DNA of 40,873 bases from Spirochaetes bacterium ADurb.Bin218 (GCA_002069965.1 MWCI01000027.1:1-40873), one strand, 5' to 3'; positions 9,409 through 19,163 are shown, counted from the stretch's first letter. Notes: a model not told the origin generated them from the letters alone. Numbers and translations are program-made.

Positions 9409-9436
9409 TTTATATATTAAATATAAAAAAATCCAA
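9409..9436 (-). promoter_or_regulatory. Possible promoter of the lemA-TPM operon
   Basis: On the minus strand TTGGAT (9436-9431) and TATAAA (9414-9409) are separated by 16 bases, 34 bases before the lemA start. The surroundings are very AT-rich, so chance matches are likely. Confidence 0.3.
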
Positions 9437-9462
9437 GAGAAAAGTTAAAAATTTTTTAATTT

Positions 9463-11001
9463 TTAAATATTTTCATCACTCCATTGAAGTCGCGAAAAAA
9501 GCTTTGCCAGGCGCCTCATGGGCTTCATTAAATCCTCGTTAAATGCACCAGAGGTTAGCTTCCACTTCCAATTACCTTCAATAGTTCCAGGAGTATTCAT
9601 CCTGAACTCTCTTCCATAACCAAGTATATCCTGAGCAGGAATAACAACAAGATCAGCTAAAGTTGCATAGGCCTCACGGATAATTCTTTTATGAAAATCG
9701 CTCCATTCCTTCATTGCAAGGTACTCCATCACCTTAGCCCTATCTTCTTCTGGAAATAGGGGATCATAAAACCAACCATTTATGGTATCGTTATCGTGAG
9801 TTCCTGTATATACAAGGCAATTGCGATTATCAATGTTATGAGGTAGATAGTCATTTTTGTCATCTGAGCCAAAGGCAAACTGTAAAATCTTCATTCCAGG
9901 CAGTTCAAAGGAATCTCGCAAAGCCTTCACCTCTGGAGTAATCACTCCAAGATCCTCTGCAATAAATGGAAGATCTCCTATTTCATCTTTTAGTCTATAG
10001 AAAAATTCTTCCCCAGGAGCTTTTTCCCAATGACCATTTATAGCTGTCTTTTCTCCATATTTTACTTTCCAGAAAGACTCAAAGCCTCTAAAGTGATCAA
10101 TCCTTATCACATCAACAAATTGTAAATTGTGACAGATTCTCTTCTTCCACCAACTATAGGTCTCCTCGTTCAATTTGTCACCTATGTACCATTTATAAAC
10201 TGGATTACCCCAAAGCTGACCCGTTTCACTAAAATAATCAGGAGGAACTCCTGCAACATAAGTAGGCCTGAGATTCTCTTTATCAATTTCAAGTATGGAA
10301 CTCATAGACCAGGCATCTGCACTATCCATAGAAACATATATTGGTATATCTCCTATTATGCTTATGCCTTGTGAATTAGCATAGTTTTTAAATTTCTCCC
10401 ATTGTCTAAAAAAGACAAATTGAGAATATTTTATTATATCGATTCTCTTTTCAAGCTTGACTTTATAAAAAGAAAGGAACTCCCCTTCCCTCAGAGCAAT
10501 TCTTTTATCCCATTCAAGCCAGTTAAAGCTATTAAACTCATGAGCCAGTGCCATAAAGAGAGAATAATCATCAAGCCAGAAATCCTGTTTTTTGCAGAAG
10601 CTATTGAATTCTCTTTTATCATCATCTGTCCCATGGAAAATAAAATCATTATAGGATTGAATTATGGCTCTGCGGATATAATCCCTGCTCCAAAAAAAAT
10701 CAGCAAAATGATCATCAGTGACTTCCTCCTTGATAAAATCAGAGACAAACCACTTCTCTTTTTTTAAGTAATCTACATTTATAAAAAGCTCATTGCCAGC
10801 AAAGGAAGATAAAGATGAATATGGAGACCACTGCATTGCAGGAGACACTGGACCAATTGGAAGTATTTGCCAGTAAGAAAATCCTCCCTTTTTAAGCAGA
10901 TCTACAAATTCATAAGCCTCATCTCCCAGAGAACCACAGGCCTGTTTCCCCGGGAGGCTTGTAATATGCAACAAAACTCCCGCACTTCGTTTTAGCTTCA
11001 T
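9463..11001 (-). CDS. malQ: 4-alpha-glucanotransferase (amylomaltase, GH77)
   Basis: This 512-residue cytoplasmic enzyme transfers alpha-1,4-glucan segments between maltodextrins or glycogen breakdown products. All GH77 landmarks are present: N-terminal SAGVLLHITSLPG, nucleophile Asp302 in RIDHFRG, acid/base Glu349 in IAEDLG and stabilising Asp403 in THDNDT, plus GDIPIYV near 217. The length is typical of bacterial type I amylomaltase. Its ATG overlaps the UPF0182 stop by four bases (ATGA), so the two are translationally coupled. No other glycogen genes are in the window. Confidence 0.95.
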   Translation of the reverse strand: MKLKRSAGVLLHITSLPGKQACGSLGDEAYEFVDLLKKGGFSYWQILPIGPVSPAMQWSPYSSLSSFAGNELFINVDYLKKEKWFVSDFIKEEVTDDHFADFFWSRDYIRRAIIQSYNDFIFHGTDDDKREFNSFCKKQDFWLDDYSLFMALAHEFNSFNWLEWDKRIALREGEFLSFYKVKLEKRIDIIKYSQFVFFRQWEKFKNYANSQGISIIGDIPIYVSMDSADAWSMSSILEIDKENLRPTYVAGVPPDYFSETGQLWGNPVYKWYIGDKLNEETYSWWKKRICHNLQFVDVIRIDHFRGFESFWKVKYGEKTAINGHWEKAPGEEFFYRLKDEIGDLPFIAEDLGVITPEVKALRDSFELPGMKILQFAFGSDDKNDYLPHNIDNRNCLVYTGTHDNDTINGWFYDPLFPEEDRAKVMEYLAMKEWSDFHKRIIREAYATLADLVVIPAQDILGYGREFRMNTPGTIEGNWKWKLTSGAFNEDLMKPMRRLAKLFSRLQWSDENI

Positions 11002-13703
11002 TTTTTACTCTGACTTTTCATTTTTAATAACACACGCTTTAAATTCTCAAGCTCTTCACCATAGCCTTTCCAGTTAGAATTTTTCAAATTTTCCTGTGCT
11101 TTTTCGTAGTGATAGTATGCTTTATCAGCAAGCTCAGAAATACTTTCCTGAGATTCTCCCTGTGAGGATACAAATCCTCCATAGAAAACACTTTTGAGAG
11201 CTGTTTGCAGATCCTGCTCCATTGCTATTTTGTCTGCAAAGGCAACTATCACCTTCTTAAGCTCTGGCATCTCACTTGTCTCTGCCTTTAGATACAAAGG
11301 CTCTATGTATATAATGGATTCTTCCACTGGTATTGCAAGCATATTGCCTCTTATAACTGCAGAGCCTTTTTGATTCCACAGAGTCAATTGCTTTGAAATT
11401 TCTGGATCCTGATTTATTCGGGCCTCTATCTGCATTGGGCCATAACTCAGCTTATCCTTTGGTAAAAGATAGAGCTGCAAATTACCATAATCTGGCATAT
11501 CACACTTTGCAGCCAAAAAACCAATCATATTATTTTTGCTATAGGGAGTAAAAGGCAAAATCAAAATAAATTCACTTTTGCTTTTATTTGGAAGCCTGGT
11601 TACAAGATAATAGCTCTCAACCGGAGCCTCTGAGTTTTCATATATCTGAGTTGGCTTTGACCAGAGATCCTCGTTGTTATAAAAAACATTACTATTTGTC
11701 ATGTGATATCTAAGCAAAATGTGGCTTTGAATATCAAAAATATTTTCTGGATAGCGAATATGCTTTTTTAGATCCTCTGGTATTTCTTTAATATTTTTAA
11801 AAATTCCAGGGAAGATTTTACTATAGGCCTTTATCAAAGGATCAAATTCATCAGCTATATAACAGTTGATTTTTCCATTATAGGCATCAATAATTATCTT
11901 TGCTGAATTTCGTATATAATTTAGTGTATCTCCACTATTCAAAGTCACAGGAGTTGAATAAGGAAACATATCTGTTGAGCTGTAACAATCAATTATCCAG
12001 TAAAGCTTTCCCTGAGAAACAACAAGGTATGGATCGCTATCAATCTTCAAAAAAGGAACAAAATTTTTTGCTATTTCTGTAATGTTCCTCTTTATATGCA
12101 ATCTACTCTCACTGTTAATATTTCCAGAGATCAAAATATTCATCTCTCCAAGAGACACTGCTGCCATAAATCTTTTAAAAAAGGAGTCAAGCTTTATGCC
12201 ACCTGTGCCTTGATAAGAAGTATATTTATTCTCATCACCAGAGGGATAGTCAAACTCCCCTGGGGATATGGAGGTATTTGTAATCACATAATCATCGGTC
12301 CCTTCTCCATAATAGATTTCTGGCCTATCAACAGAAATGCCTGCAAATGATTTTGGAGGAATATCTTTTATTAAAAACTCTGGCAATCCATCGGGTGTAA
12401 CTCTGTCTACTCTGCTCATTGCAAGCCCATAGCCATGAGTGTATATGAGATGCTTATTCTGCCATGTCTGAGTATTAGCTCCTAAACCTTCAATGGATAA
12501 TTCTCTTGCAGAAAGATTTACAGCTATATTTTTGCCTTCTATTAGATAGCGATCAACGTCAACGTCATTAAATCTGTAATACTGCTTGAGTTCCTGTAGT
12601 TGTTTATATGTCTGATGCAAGGGTCTCCAATCCCAGAGCCTGACACTTTCGATTGTATCTATGTTTTTTCTCAAATCATTATAAGATAGTCCACTCTTAT
12701 TTTCAAAGGGGATCTCTTTTATTTTATCAAGCTTATATGCAATTCTTGTAAAAGTTATATTATTCTGTATATAAGGCTTTTCTTTATCAAGCTCATTTGG
12801 TATTACAACAAATCTTTGTAAAAGTGAAGGATATAATGTCCCAAGTATAAAATACAGAGGAATAATTACAAGAAGAACAATTACAGGTAACCGAAAGCTC
12901 TTTATAAAGACATTAAAAAAAAGCAAGGCAGCAGCAATAAAAGATAAAACCTGGGCAACCCTGTAGGCAATGAGCTTTGCATTAACCGCTGAATATCCTG
13001 CTCCATAAAATTTTCCAGAGTGAGAAAATAAAATATCATAGGCTGCAATCTGATAGCTAAGCCCATAGAGAATTACTATTAACCCAAGCAAAATTGATAT
13101 GTGAGCTCTACTAAAAGGAGACATTTCAAAGGCACGTAATATTGATATTCCGCCATTTATGATATGCAAAAAGAAAGAAAATATTACAATAATTACAAGA
13201 GAAGTCATTAGCCAGCCATAAAGAAATTTAAAAAAGGGAAGAATAAAAACATAAAAAGATATATCTCTTCCAAAAATTGGATCCACAGGAAATCCCTCAA
13301 AAGGGACAGCATTTTTGAATAAAAGATACTCTTTCCAGAAAGCAGCAGCACCTCCTCCCATTAAAAATCCAGCAAAAACAATAGCAATTGTCATAATCAG
13401 GAGTAAAAATTTTCTGGAATTGCCAATAATTGGAATATTTATTCTGTCCAAAAAGTTAGGAGAAAAAAAACGCCCCTTTCCGCCTATAATTCTTATCACA
13501 ATAAAATTCAACATGAAAAGAATAATAAAGATACACCCAAAAATAATCTGCACATTAAATTTAGTGAAAAACATTACCCAGAAAATTGCAAGGCCATCAT
13601 TTGCCTTAAACCATTCATAATCGATAAAAAAAGACGCAGTGAGCTTAGCTATAATATAGAATATGAGCAATGTTATAAAAGCTATAACTATTTTTCTATT
13701 CAT
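10998..13703 (-). CDS. UPF0182 family large membrane protein
   Basis: This 901-residue protein has about seven transmembrane helices within the first 300 residues (for example near 10-25, 45-65, 95-115 and 150-170) and then a large domain predicted outside the cytoplasm, with the conserved region around NLSARELSIEGL and YTHGYGLAMSRVDRVTPDG. This matches the UPF0182/COG1615 family, whose function is unknown. I start at ATG 13703 (MNRKIVIAF): GAGAGGGG lies just upstream, which the longer frame start at 13730 lacks. It is co-transcribed with malQ, with no clear functional link. Confidence 0.88.
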   Translation of the reverse strand: MNRKIVIAFITLLIFYIIAKLTASFFIDYEWFKANDGLAIFWVMFFTKFNVQIIFGCIFIILFMLNFIVIRIIGGKGRFFSPNFLDRINIPIIGNSRKFLLLIMTIAIVFAGFLMGGGAAAFWKEYLLFKNAVPFEGFPVDPIFGRDISFYVFILPFFKFLYGWLMTSLVIIVIFSFFLHIINGGISILRAFEMSPFSRAHISILLGLIVILYGLSYQIAAYDILFSHSGKFYGAGYSAVNAKLIAYRVAQVLSFIAAALLFFNVFIKSFRLPVIVLLVIIPLYFILGTLYPSLLQRFVVIPNELDKEKPYIQNNITFTRIAYKLDKIKEIPFENKSGLSYNDLRKNIDTIESVRLWDWRPLHQTYKQLQELKQYYRFNDVDVDRYLIEGKNIAVNLSARELSIEGLGANTQTWQNKHLIYTHGYGLAMSRVDRVTPDGLPEFLIKDIPPKSFAGISVDRPEIYYGEGTDDYVITNTSISPGEFDYPSGDENKYTSYQGTGGIKLDSFFKRFMAAVSLGEMNILISGNINSESRLHIKRNITEIAKNFVPFLKIDSDPYLVVSQGKLYWIIDCYSSTDMFPYSTPVTLNSGDTLNYIRNSAKIIIDAYNGKINCYIADEFDPLIKAYSKIFPGIFKNIKEIPEDLKKHIRYPENIFDIQSHILLRYHMTNSNVFYNNEDLWSKPTQIYENSEAPVESYYLVTRLPNKSKSEFILILPFTPYSKNNMIGFLAAKCDMPDYGNLQLYLLPKDKLSYGPMQIEARINQDPEISKQLTLWNQKGSAVIRGNMLAIPVEESIIYIEPLYLKAETSEMPELKKVIVAFADKIAMEQDLQTALKSVFYGGFVSSQGESQESISELADKAYYHYEKAQENLKNSNWKGYGEELENLKRVLLKMKSQSKK

Positions 13704-13729
13704 AAAATCCCCTCTCTTTAATTTAAACA

Positions 13730-13758
13730 AATATATATAACAAAGAAATTTTTGTCAA
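13730..13758 (-). promoter_or_regulatory. Promoter of the UPF0182-malQ operon
   Basis: Minus-strand TTGACA (13758-13753) and TATATT (13735-13730) have a 17-base spacer and lie 26 bases before the ATG at 13703. The -35 box is consensus. Confidence 0.6.
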
Positions 13759-13914
13759 TCATGAAGATTTATCTAAGTTAATATACCTTATCTCTATCCT
13801 TATACTTTTTTAGCTTAAAATGCTTTATGCACCAGGTTATAAATTTATTGCCTTGAACTAAAAAACATTTTTGACAATTATTTCTGCTTAATATTTGTTC
13901 TGTAACAAATCTTC

Positions 13915-13942
13915 TTGATCTTTCCCATAAAAAATTTATAAT
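13915..13942 (+). promoter_or_regulatory. Promoter of the TerC-type gene
   Basis: TTGATC (13915-13920) and a perfect TATAAT (13937-13942) are separated by 16 bases. The implied 5' leader is only about 25 bases. That leaves no room in this transcript for the manganese (yybP-ykoY) riboswitch that precedes some alx genes. Confidence 0.6.
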
Positions 13943-13973
13943 GTCATAAGAATACTTATAAGTGAGGATTACC

Positions 13974-14906
13974 TTGGATATTCATATTGGTTTCTGGATA
14001 ATATTCGTCATAATGGTTGGAGTTATGCTCTATATAGATCTCTATGTTACAGATCATGAAGGCCACGAAAAAACATTGAAAAGCAGTGCTATATGGAGCC
14101 TTATATGGATTGGAGTTGCTTTACTTTTCAATAGCTCTCTCTATTTTTTCTACGAAAACGGTCACGAAAAGGCAATGGAATTTCTTGCAGGTTATCTCAT
14201 TGAAAAATCTCTATCCGTTGACAATCTCTTTGTATTCATAATGATATTTCAGGCTCTAAACATTAAAAGAATAAATCAACCACACATTCTGAAATGGGGA
14301 ATACTTTCTGCAATAGTTTTCAGGATAATATTTATTATAGCAGGGGTAAGCCTTCTCCATTACTTTCATGCAACTATATATATTTTTGGTGCAATATTGC
14401 TATGGGCCTCTGCAAAAATGTTGAAAGATGCACTGTCACATCAAAATGAAACAATAGATATAGAAAACAATCTCCTTGTAAAATTTTTTAAAAGGCGATT
14501 TCACGTTGTAACTAATTACAATGGTAACCATTTCTTTACAAAAGAAACAGGCAGACTTGCCCTGACTCCTCTTTTTATAGCCCTTGTTATGATTGAGTCA
14601 GCAGACATCGTATTTGCAGTGGATTCCATACCTGCAGTATTAGCTATTACAACAGACCCCTTTATAGTGATAACATCAAACATAATGGCCATACTGGGTC
14701 TAAGAGCTCTCTACTTTGTTCTATCTGGAATGCTTGATCTCTTTAGATACCTCAAGCATGGTGTAGCTTTTATACTATTCTTTGTTTCAATAAAAATGAT
14801 GATTACAGACTTTTATAAAATACCTGTTTCAATATCTCTTTCAGTAATATTCTCAGTGCTTGTGCTCTCTGTTGTATTATCACTTATATTTAAAAAAGAA
14901 AAGTAA
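13974..14906 (+). CDS. TerC/Alx family integral membrane protein
   Basis: This 310-residue protein has seven to nine transmembrane helices and the TerC family signatures GYLIEKSLSVDNLFVF and ESADIVFAVDSIPAVLAIT. Their acidic residues within membrane helices are thought to handle metal ions. Members such as Alx are linked to manganese export and possibly to metal loading of exported proteins. I prefer the TTG start at 13974 (MDIHIGFW), with GTGAGG 6 bases upstream serving as ribosome binding site. The GTG at 13962 lies inside that site and has none of its own. It is followed after 6 bases by the glycosyltransferase gene. Confidence 0.85.
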   Translation: MDIHIGFWIIFVIMVGVMLYIDLYVTDHEGHEKTLKSSAIWSLIWIGVALLFNSSLYFFYENGHEKAMEFLAGYLIEKSLSVDNLFVFIMIFQALNIKRINQPHILKWGILSAIVFRIIFIIAGVSLLHYFHATIYIFGAILLWASAKMLKDALSHQNETIDIENNLLVKFFKRRFHVVTNYNGNHFFTKETGRLALTPLFIALVMIESADIVFAVDSIPAVLAITTDPFIVITSNIMAILGLRALYFVLSGMLDLFRYLKHGVAFILFFVSIKMMITDFYKIPVSISLSVIFSVLVLSVVLSLIFKKEK

Positions 14907-14912
14907 AGGACT

Positions 14913-15857
14913 ATGGAATTAACAAAATATCACTACAGTGATTTTGATGCAGAAAAGATACTAAAGATAAAAAAAGATAAAAAAATTTTTGTTGTATTTT
15001 CAACCTTTGGGGAAAGAGAAGCCTCTCTTGTTAAAGAAAAAATTGAGCTCCTCATGACACTCCCAAAGGGATTAATTGACAAAATATTTTTAAATCACAG
15101 AAGAATTACACCTCATCCAGACAAAACAGAGATTATGGCCAAGGACAAAGCTCCACTGGTTGAGGTAATAGTGGCAAATGAAGTCTCTGTCCCAGACATG
15201 AAAGATGAAAGGGGTAAAGGTTCAGACATGAGGCGCACTCTATACGAAATAAATCACAGAGAGCAAAATATAAATCCTTCAGATATAATCATAGTCTTTC
15301 TTGATGCAGATGTTGTGCCTGAATACTTTGGAACTCATTTTGTAACAGCCCTGGCAGGTGCACTGCTGGAGGGCAATGATTTCTCCAAAGCCTCTTTCTG
15401 GAGGGAGATGGGCAGAGTCAAAAAATTTGTTGCACAGCCTTTGTTTTCTGTTATAGATCACCCTCTCATAAACAGCCTCAGAGAATTTGCCTATCCTTTA
15501 TCTGGAGAGTGTGCAGCTACCCTTGATTTTTTTAATAAAGTGAGTTTCTGGCAGATATATGGAGTGGAGACAGGTATACTTACAGAGCTGTCTTTAAGCA
15601 ATTATAAAGCAGCCGATGTCAACCTTGGATTATACGACCATGAACATCATCCAGATATTAATATTCAAAAGATGTGTTTTGGTATAATTAGGACCTATCT
15701 TAAATCATTGATTGATGCAGGTATAATTTCTCTGTGCGATGAAGCAAAAATATCAAATCTTTTGCAATTTGAATATATAGATAGTGATGGTGCAAGAGTT
15801 AGAGTAGAAGAGAGCCTTACGGAACTAAAATACAGGCCACTTAAGGAAATACTTTAA
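14913..15857 (+). CDS. GT81-like glycosyltransferase (glucosyl-3-phosphoglycerate synthase type)
   Basis: This 314-residue soluble GT-A enzyme has GKGSDMRR (101-108), the metal-binding DAD (131-133) in VFLDADVVP, PLSGE (195-199), YGVETG (216-221) and a late YDHEHH (241-246). This order matches glucosyl-3-phosphoglycerate synthase (GpgS), which moves glucose from a nucleotide donor to 3-phosphoglycerate in making glucosylglycerate. Related GT81 enzymes use other donors, so the product is not certain. AAAGGA lies just before the ATG. No phosphatase (GpgP) adjoins, but a glycerate kinase lies 2 kb away on the other strand. Confidence 0.72.
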   Translation: MELTKYHYSDFDAEKILKIKKDKKIFVVFSTFGEREASLVKEKIELLMTLPKGLIDKIFLNHRRITPHPDKTEIMAKDKAPLVEVIVANEVSVPDMKDERGKGSDMRRTLYEINHREQNINPSDIIIVFLDADVVPEYFGTHFVTALAGALLEGNDFSKASFWREMGRVKKFVAQPLFSVIDHPLINSLREFAYPLSGECAATLDFFNKVSFWQIYGVETGILTELSLSNYKAADVNLGLYDHEHHPDINIQKMCFGIIRTYLKSLIDAGIISLCDEAKISNLLQFEYIDSDGARVRVEESLTELKYRPLKEIL

Positions 15858-15869
15858 AAGCTTAATGCT

Positions 15870-15900
15870 AAAAAGGCTGAAAACCTTAAAGGTTTCAGCC
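15870..15900 (-). terminator. Rho-independent terminator of the outer-membrane protein gene
   Basis: An 11-bp GC-containing stem (GGCTGAAACCT with AGGTTTTCAGCC, one bulge) is followed on the minus strand by TTTTT (15874-15870). The + strand lacks a T run, so it mainly serves the leftward gene, though it sits in the convergent gap and could slow the rightward operon too. Confidence 0.75.
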
Positions 15901-15940
15901 CAGAGAAAACGATGAAGAAGTTTAATTGTAGTAGTAAAGA

Positions 15941-17257
15941 TTAAAGCTTTGTTGTGACTCCTGCAGCATAGTAAGAAGGATCATCACACTCTCCGCCGTT
16001 CTTTGTCTCAATATACTTGCCAGCCATGAGGTATGCACCTTCAACCCAGAAAGTAGTCTTTGGAGCAACATCGTATCCAAGTCTAAGGTCAATTTCTGTT
16101 CCTATTGCCTTGTCTTTAACAATCTTGTCAGATGTTGTGCTTCCATAAGCCACCTGAGCAAGTGCAGAAACTTTATCTACTTTTAAGTTTACTCCAAGAC
16201 CAAAAGCCATAAGACCTTCTGTAGCCTTGTCATATTCATTAGATACACCAACCTGCCCAATGTTTCCAGCATCATTTATTATGAATAGAGGACCTACTTC
16301 AAGCTCATCTCCACAGGCAGCCTGGAAAGAAGTTACCTTATCATCAGAATCATCCTGGCCTGTTGTATACATACCAAAGAGATTCAAGGAAAGCATATCA
16401 GAGGCTTTAAAACCTGCATTTAAGTATCCTGCATAGGCTTTGTATTTTGCATCAAAAGTTTTATTTTTACCCATGATGTAAACAAAGTCAGCATTTAAAG
16501 AAAAATCCCCAGCCTTAAGAGCAAGGCCAATTGACGGCATTGTCTTTGTAAACTCACCAGTATTACCAATTGAATTTAAATCTTTATCCACATTAGTGCC
16601 TGTTAGCGCAGTTACATCATGATTTTTTTCTCCCTTTGCATAGAGAACTGCCGGTATAATTGTAATATCACCTAACTTGACTGGCAATTTAAAAGAATAC
16701 ATAAAGGCATCATCTTTATCCTCTGCAGTTGCATTCTTTTCAGCCAAATCATATTCATCAATCTTTACATAAGCAAGGTCAACTTTTACAACCCCTGCAT
16801 CATATACAAGGTTAAACTGAGGCATATCGTTGTTGTAACCTATTGAATAGATAAAGGGAGCAAGACCAGCTCTCATGGAAAGGCCTGGTATAAAGAAATC
16901 CTTCACATCAATGTAGGCCCACTTAACCTCAACAGCTATTTGATCTCCATCTGGATCAGCATATCCTGAGTTAGAACCAGATCCATTACCACCAACGGTT
17001 GCATCGCCACCCTTTCCATAAAACTGATCAATTTCAAAACCAGTTACTACAGAGACATTTTCCATGCCCATTGTAAAGGTTGGTCTTACCCTTACTGCAG
17101 AATAATCCTTGTACTCATCTTTTTTTGCTGTTGTTTCTTTTACTGCAATTGCACTTGCAAAAACATTGTACTTGAAATCAGGGCCTTTTGCTGCTTCCTG
17201 TGCAAAAGCTGCACCTGCAAAGAGAAAAGACATACAGACAGTAAAAAATCTTTTCAT
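15941..17257 (-). CDS. Outer-membrane beta-barrel protein (porin-like)
   Basis: This 438-residue protein has a clear signal peptide (residues 1-19, cleaved after AFA). Alternating short hydrophobic/polar strands with aromatic residues and glycine- or aspartate-rich loops follow throughout, for example YAKGEKNHD, YIMGKNKTFD and YTTGQDDSDD. It has few cysteines and no membrane helices after the signal. This is the pattern of a 14-18-stranded porin-like barrel. The last residue is Leu rather than the usual Phe. AAGAGGAG precedes the ATG. I cannot assign a specific porin family or substrate. It has its own terminator and is probably highly expressed. Confidence 0.7.
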   Translation of the reverse strand: MKRFFTVCMSFLFAGAAFAQEAAKGPDFKYNVFASAIAVKETTAKKDEYKDYSAVRVRPTFTMGMENVSVVTGFEIDQFYGKGGDATVGGNGSGSNSGYADPDGDQIAVEVKWAYIDVKDFFIPGLSMRAGLAPFIYSIGYNNDMPQFNLVYDAGVVKVDLAYVKIDEYDLAEKNATAEDKDDAFMYSFKLPVKLGDITIIPAVLYAKGEKNHDVTALTGTNVDKDLNSIGNTGEFTKTMPSIGLALKAGDFSLNADFVYIMGKNKTFDAKYKAYAGYLNAGFKASDMLSLNLFGMYTTGQDDSDDKVTSFQAACGDELEVGPLFIINDAGNIGQVGVSNEYDKATEGLMAFGLGVNLKVDKVSALAQVAYGSTTSDKIVKDKAIGTEIDLRLGYDVAPKTTFWVEGAYLMAGKYIETKNGGECDDPSYYAAGVTTKL

Positions 17258-17426
17258 TTGATACTCCTCTTATTTTTTTAATTTTTAAAATAAATTTTTA
17301 GCACTTCTGTGAAGAATCTATTTTCTCTTCCATACGTGCAGCAGTAAATTAAGAGGAGGCCTTTTAGATTTTATTAAGAGAAGGTTAATATTTTATAAAA
17401 ATTACATTTTATATAAATAGCCAATA

Positions 17427-17786
17427 TTATTTTGATCTGCATCTTCCTACAACTGTATTCTCCTCATCACCATCATCATAAAAAATATGGATTCTGTCAC
17501 CATCCATAGAGGTTATCTTTCCGGGATAGTAAATCCCTCTGCCAAGCCAGTTGCATTCAACCTTTGTTCCAACTTTCCAATAGATGGCTTTTATTCTGGA
17601 ACTGTCAAGGATTGCAAAATCACCGTCATCAAAATATGCCTTATAATTGTTTCCCTCTGGAATGAAAATTGCAGGATACCAATATCCATCGCTCCACATG
17701 CCAAGTCCGCGTATTTTATCGCCACTATCCAAAGCAATAATGGCAAAAATTAAAAAGACAGGAAAAACTATCTTTAAAAGTTTCAT
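17427..17786 (-). CDS. Small exported protein with two tudor/agenet-like repeats
   Basis: This 119-residue protein starts with a signal peptide or anchor (MKLLKIVFPVFLIFAIIAL). Two repeats of about 45 residues follow, each with the layout G-x-W-x-G-x-WYPA/YYPGKI ... Y-x-A/IFYDDGD. The aromatic pairs and the DDGD-E/A ending match tudor-like (SGF29/agenet-type) barrels, which usually bind methylated or charged peptides in eukaryotes. Secreted bacterial versions are of unknown role. It follows glycerate kinase by 12 bases and is probably co-transcribed. Confidence 0.65.
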   Translation of the reverse strand: MKLLKIVFPVFLIFAIIALDSGDKIRGLGMWSDGYWYPAIFIPEGNNYKAYFDDGDFAILDSSRIKAIYWKVGTKVECNWLGRGIYYPGKITSMDGDRIHIFYDDGDEENTVVGRCRSK

Positions 17787-17798
17787 TCATTGCTCCTA

Positions 17799-19163
17799 TT
17801 ATACCACAAGCATAAGATAAATATCACAAACATTGGTGCCAGTTGGCCCTGTTTTAAAAAGACCATTTATTTTTTCAAAAAAATGATAAGAATCACTTTC
17901 TTGAATAAACTTTTCAGGGACAAGACCAAAATCATTTGCTATACTGTAAAGCTCCATTGAGGCAAAAGCACCGGAAGCATCTGTAGGACCATCATTGCCA
18001 TCTGTTCCTGCTGCAAGGAAAAAAACTCTGCCATCAAGCTCAGAGCTTTTTCTTATATCGTTTAAAAAAGACAATGCCATTTCCTGACATCTGCCACCCA
18101 TTCCTTTTCCCTTTAATGTTACAGTGGTTTCTCCCCCTGCAATTATACAAATAGGTAAATCTCCATTGTTACTCCATCTACACAAATCCCTTGCAATGCC
18201 TGCAAAAAAGTGTGCAATTTCCCTTGCCTCTCCTGTGACCATTGAGGTTAATATATTGCTCTTAAAGCCAAGTCTACGGGCCTCCTGTGAAGCAGCAAGA
18301 AGTGCATGATAATTTGTCCCAATGAGTATATTTTTAACAGAATTGAAAATTGGACTGCCGACCTTTGGAGTCTCAGGGATTTCACCTTTAGCTCCTTTAT
18401 TAAGAATTTCCATAATATTTTTTGGCACAGAAGACTCTATACCATACTTTTCTATTATACCAATTGCATCAACAAAGGTAGACGAATCTGGAACAGTTGC
18501 ACCTGAGGCAATAACATCAAGATTATCACCAACCACATCGGATAAAATCAAACTTATACACGTTGCAGGGTAAATCATCTCAGCAAGCCTTCCTCCTTTA
18601 ATATTGGAAAGGTGCTTCCTGAGACAATTGATCTCATGAATCTCTGCTCCACAGGAAAGGAGAAGTCTTGAAAGAGATTGCTTTTCTGAAAGAGACACAG
18701 AGAGCTCATCGTTACTGTAAGGAGAACATAAAACAGCAGAGCCTCCACCTGATACAAGATTTATAACCAGATCACTCTCAGAGAGATTCTTCACCAAATC
18801 AATAACAGAGGCAGAGGCCTTGACTGAATTCTCATCAGGAACAGGATGACCTGCCTCAATGAGCTTAATCTTTTGCAATTTTTCCACATGGCCATATTTA
18901 ACTGCAACAACACCAGAATCAATCATTCCACCAAAAATATCCTCAATGGCAAGAGCCATTCTACCAGAGGCCTTACCCATACCTGTTACAAAAACTTTTT
19001 TAAAATTATTTAAATCTATTTCATGACGCTCTGTCTTTGTATCGATAATGAGCCTGTTATCTATAACTTTTAGCAATTCTTTAATCATCAAATAGGGATC
19101 AACTCTCCTGAGGCCTGCCTGAAAAATGGATTCAAGGATCGCAAAAGCTTTCTCATTATTCAT
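17799..19163 (-). CDS. Glycerate 2-kinase (MOFRL family)
   Basis: This 454-residue cytoplasmic enzyme phosphorylates D-glycerate to 2-phosphoglycerate with ATP. Family marks are GMGKAS (61-66), EAGHPVPDENS (103-113), SGGGSA (138-143), a GGETTV...GGRCQEMAL segment near 342-365 and the MOFRL-domain AAGTDGNDGPTDASGA near 383-398. The start overlaps the stop of the TPR gene by 4 bases, so the two are coupled. The GntP-type permease gene upstream could supply glycerate. Confidence 0.92.
   Translation of the reverse strand: MNNEKAFAILESIFQAGLRRVDPYLMIKELLKVIDNRLIIDTKTERHEIDLNNFKKVFVTGMGKASGRMALAIEDIFGGMIDSGVVAVKYGHVEKLQKIKLIEAGHPVPDENSVKASASVIDLVKNLSESDLVINLVSGGGSAVLCSPYSNDELSVSLSEKQSLSRLLLSCGAEIHEINCLRKHLSNIKGGRLAEMIYPATCISLILSDVVGDNLDVIASGATVPDSSTFVDAIGIIEKYGIESSVPKNIMEILNKGAKGEIPETPKVGSPIFNSVKNILIGTNYHALLAASQEARRLGFKSNILTSMVTGEAREIAHFFAGIARDLCRWSNNGDLPICIIAGGETTVTLKGKGMGGRCQEMALSFLNDIRKSSELDGRVFFLAAGTDGNDGPTDASGAFASMELYSIANDFGLVPEKFIQESDSYHFFEKINGLFKTGPTGTNVCDIYLMLVV

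Noticed and set aside
13871-13876. TTGACA as the -35 box of the TerC-type gene
   Set aside because: No -10 box at a 16-18-base distance; the TTGATC/TATAAT pair nearer the gene is much better.
13760-13973. yybP-ykoY manganese riboswitch before the TerC/Alx-type gene
   Set aside because: No conserved riboswitch core seen, and the best promoter leaves a leader of only about 25 bases.
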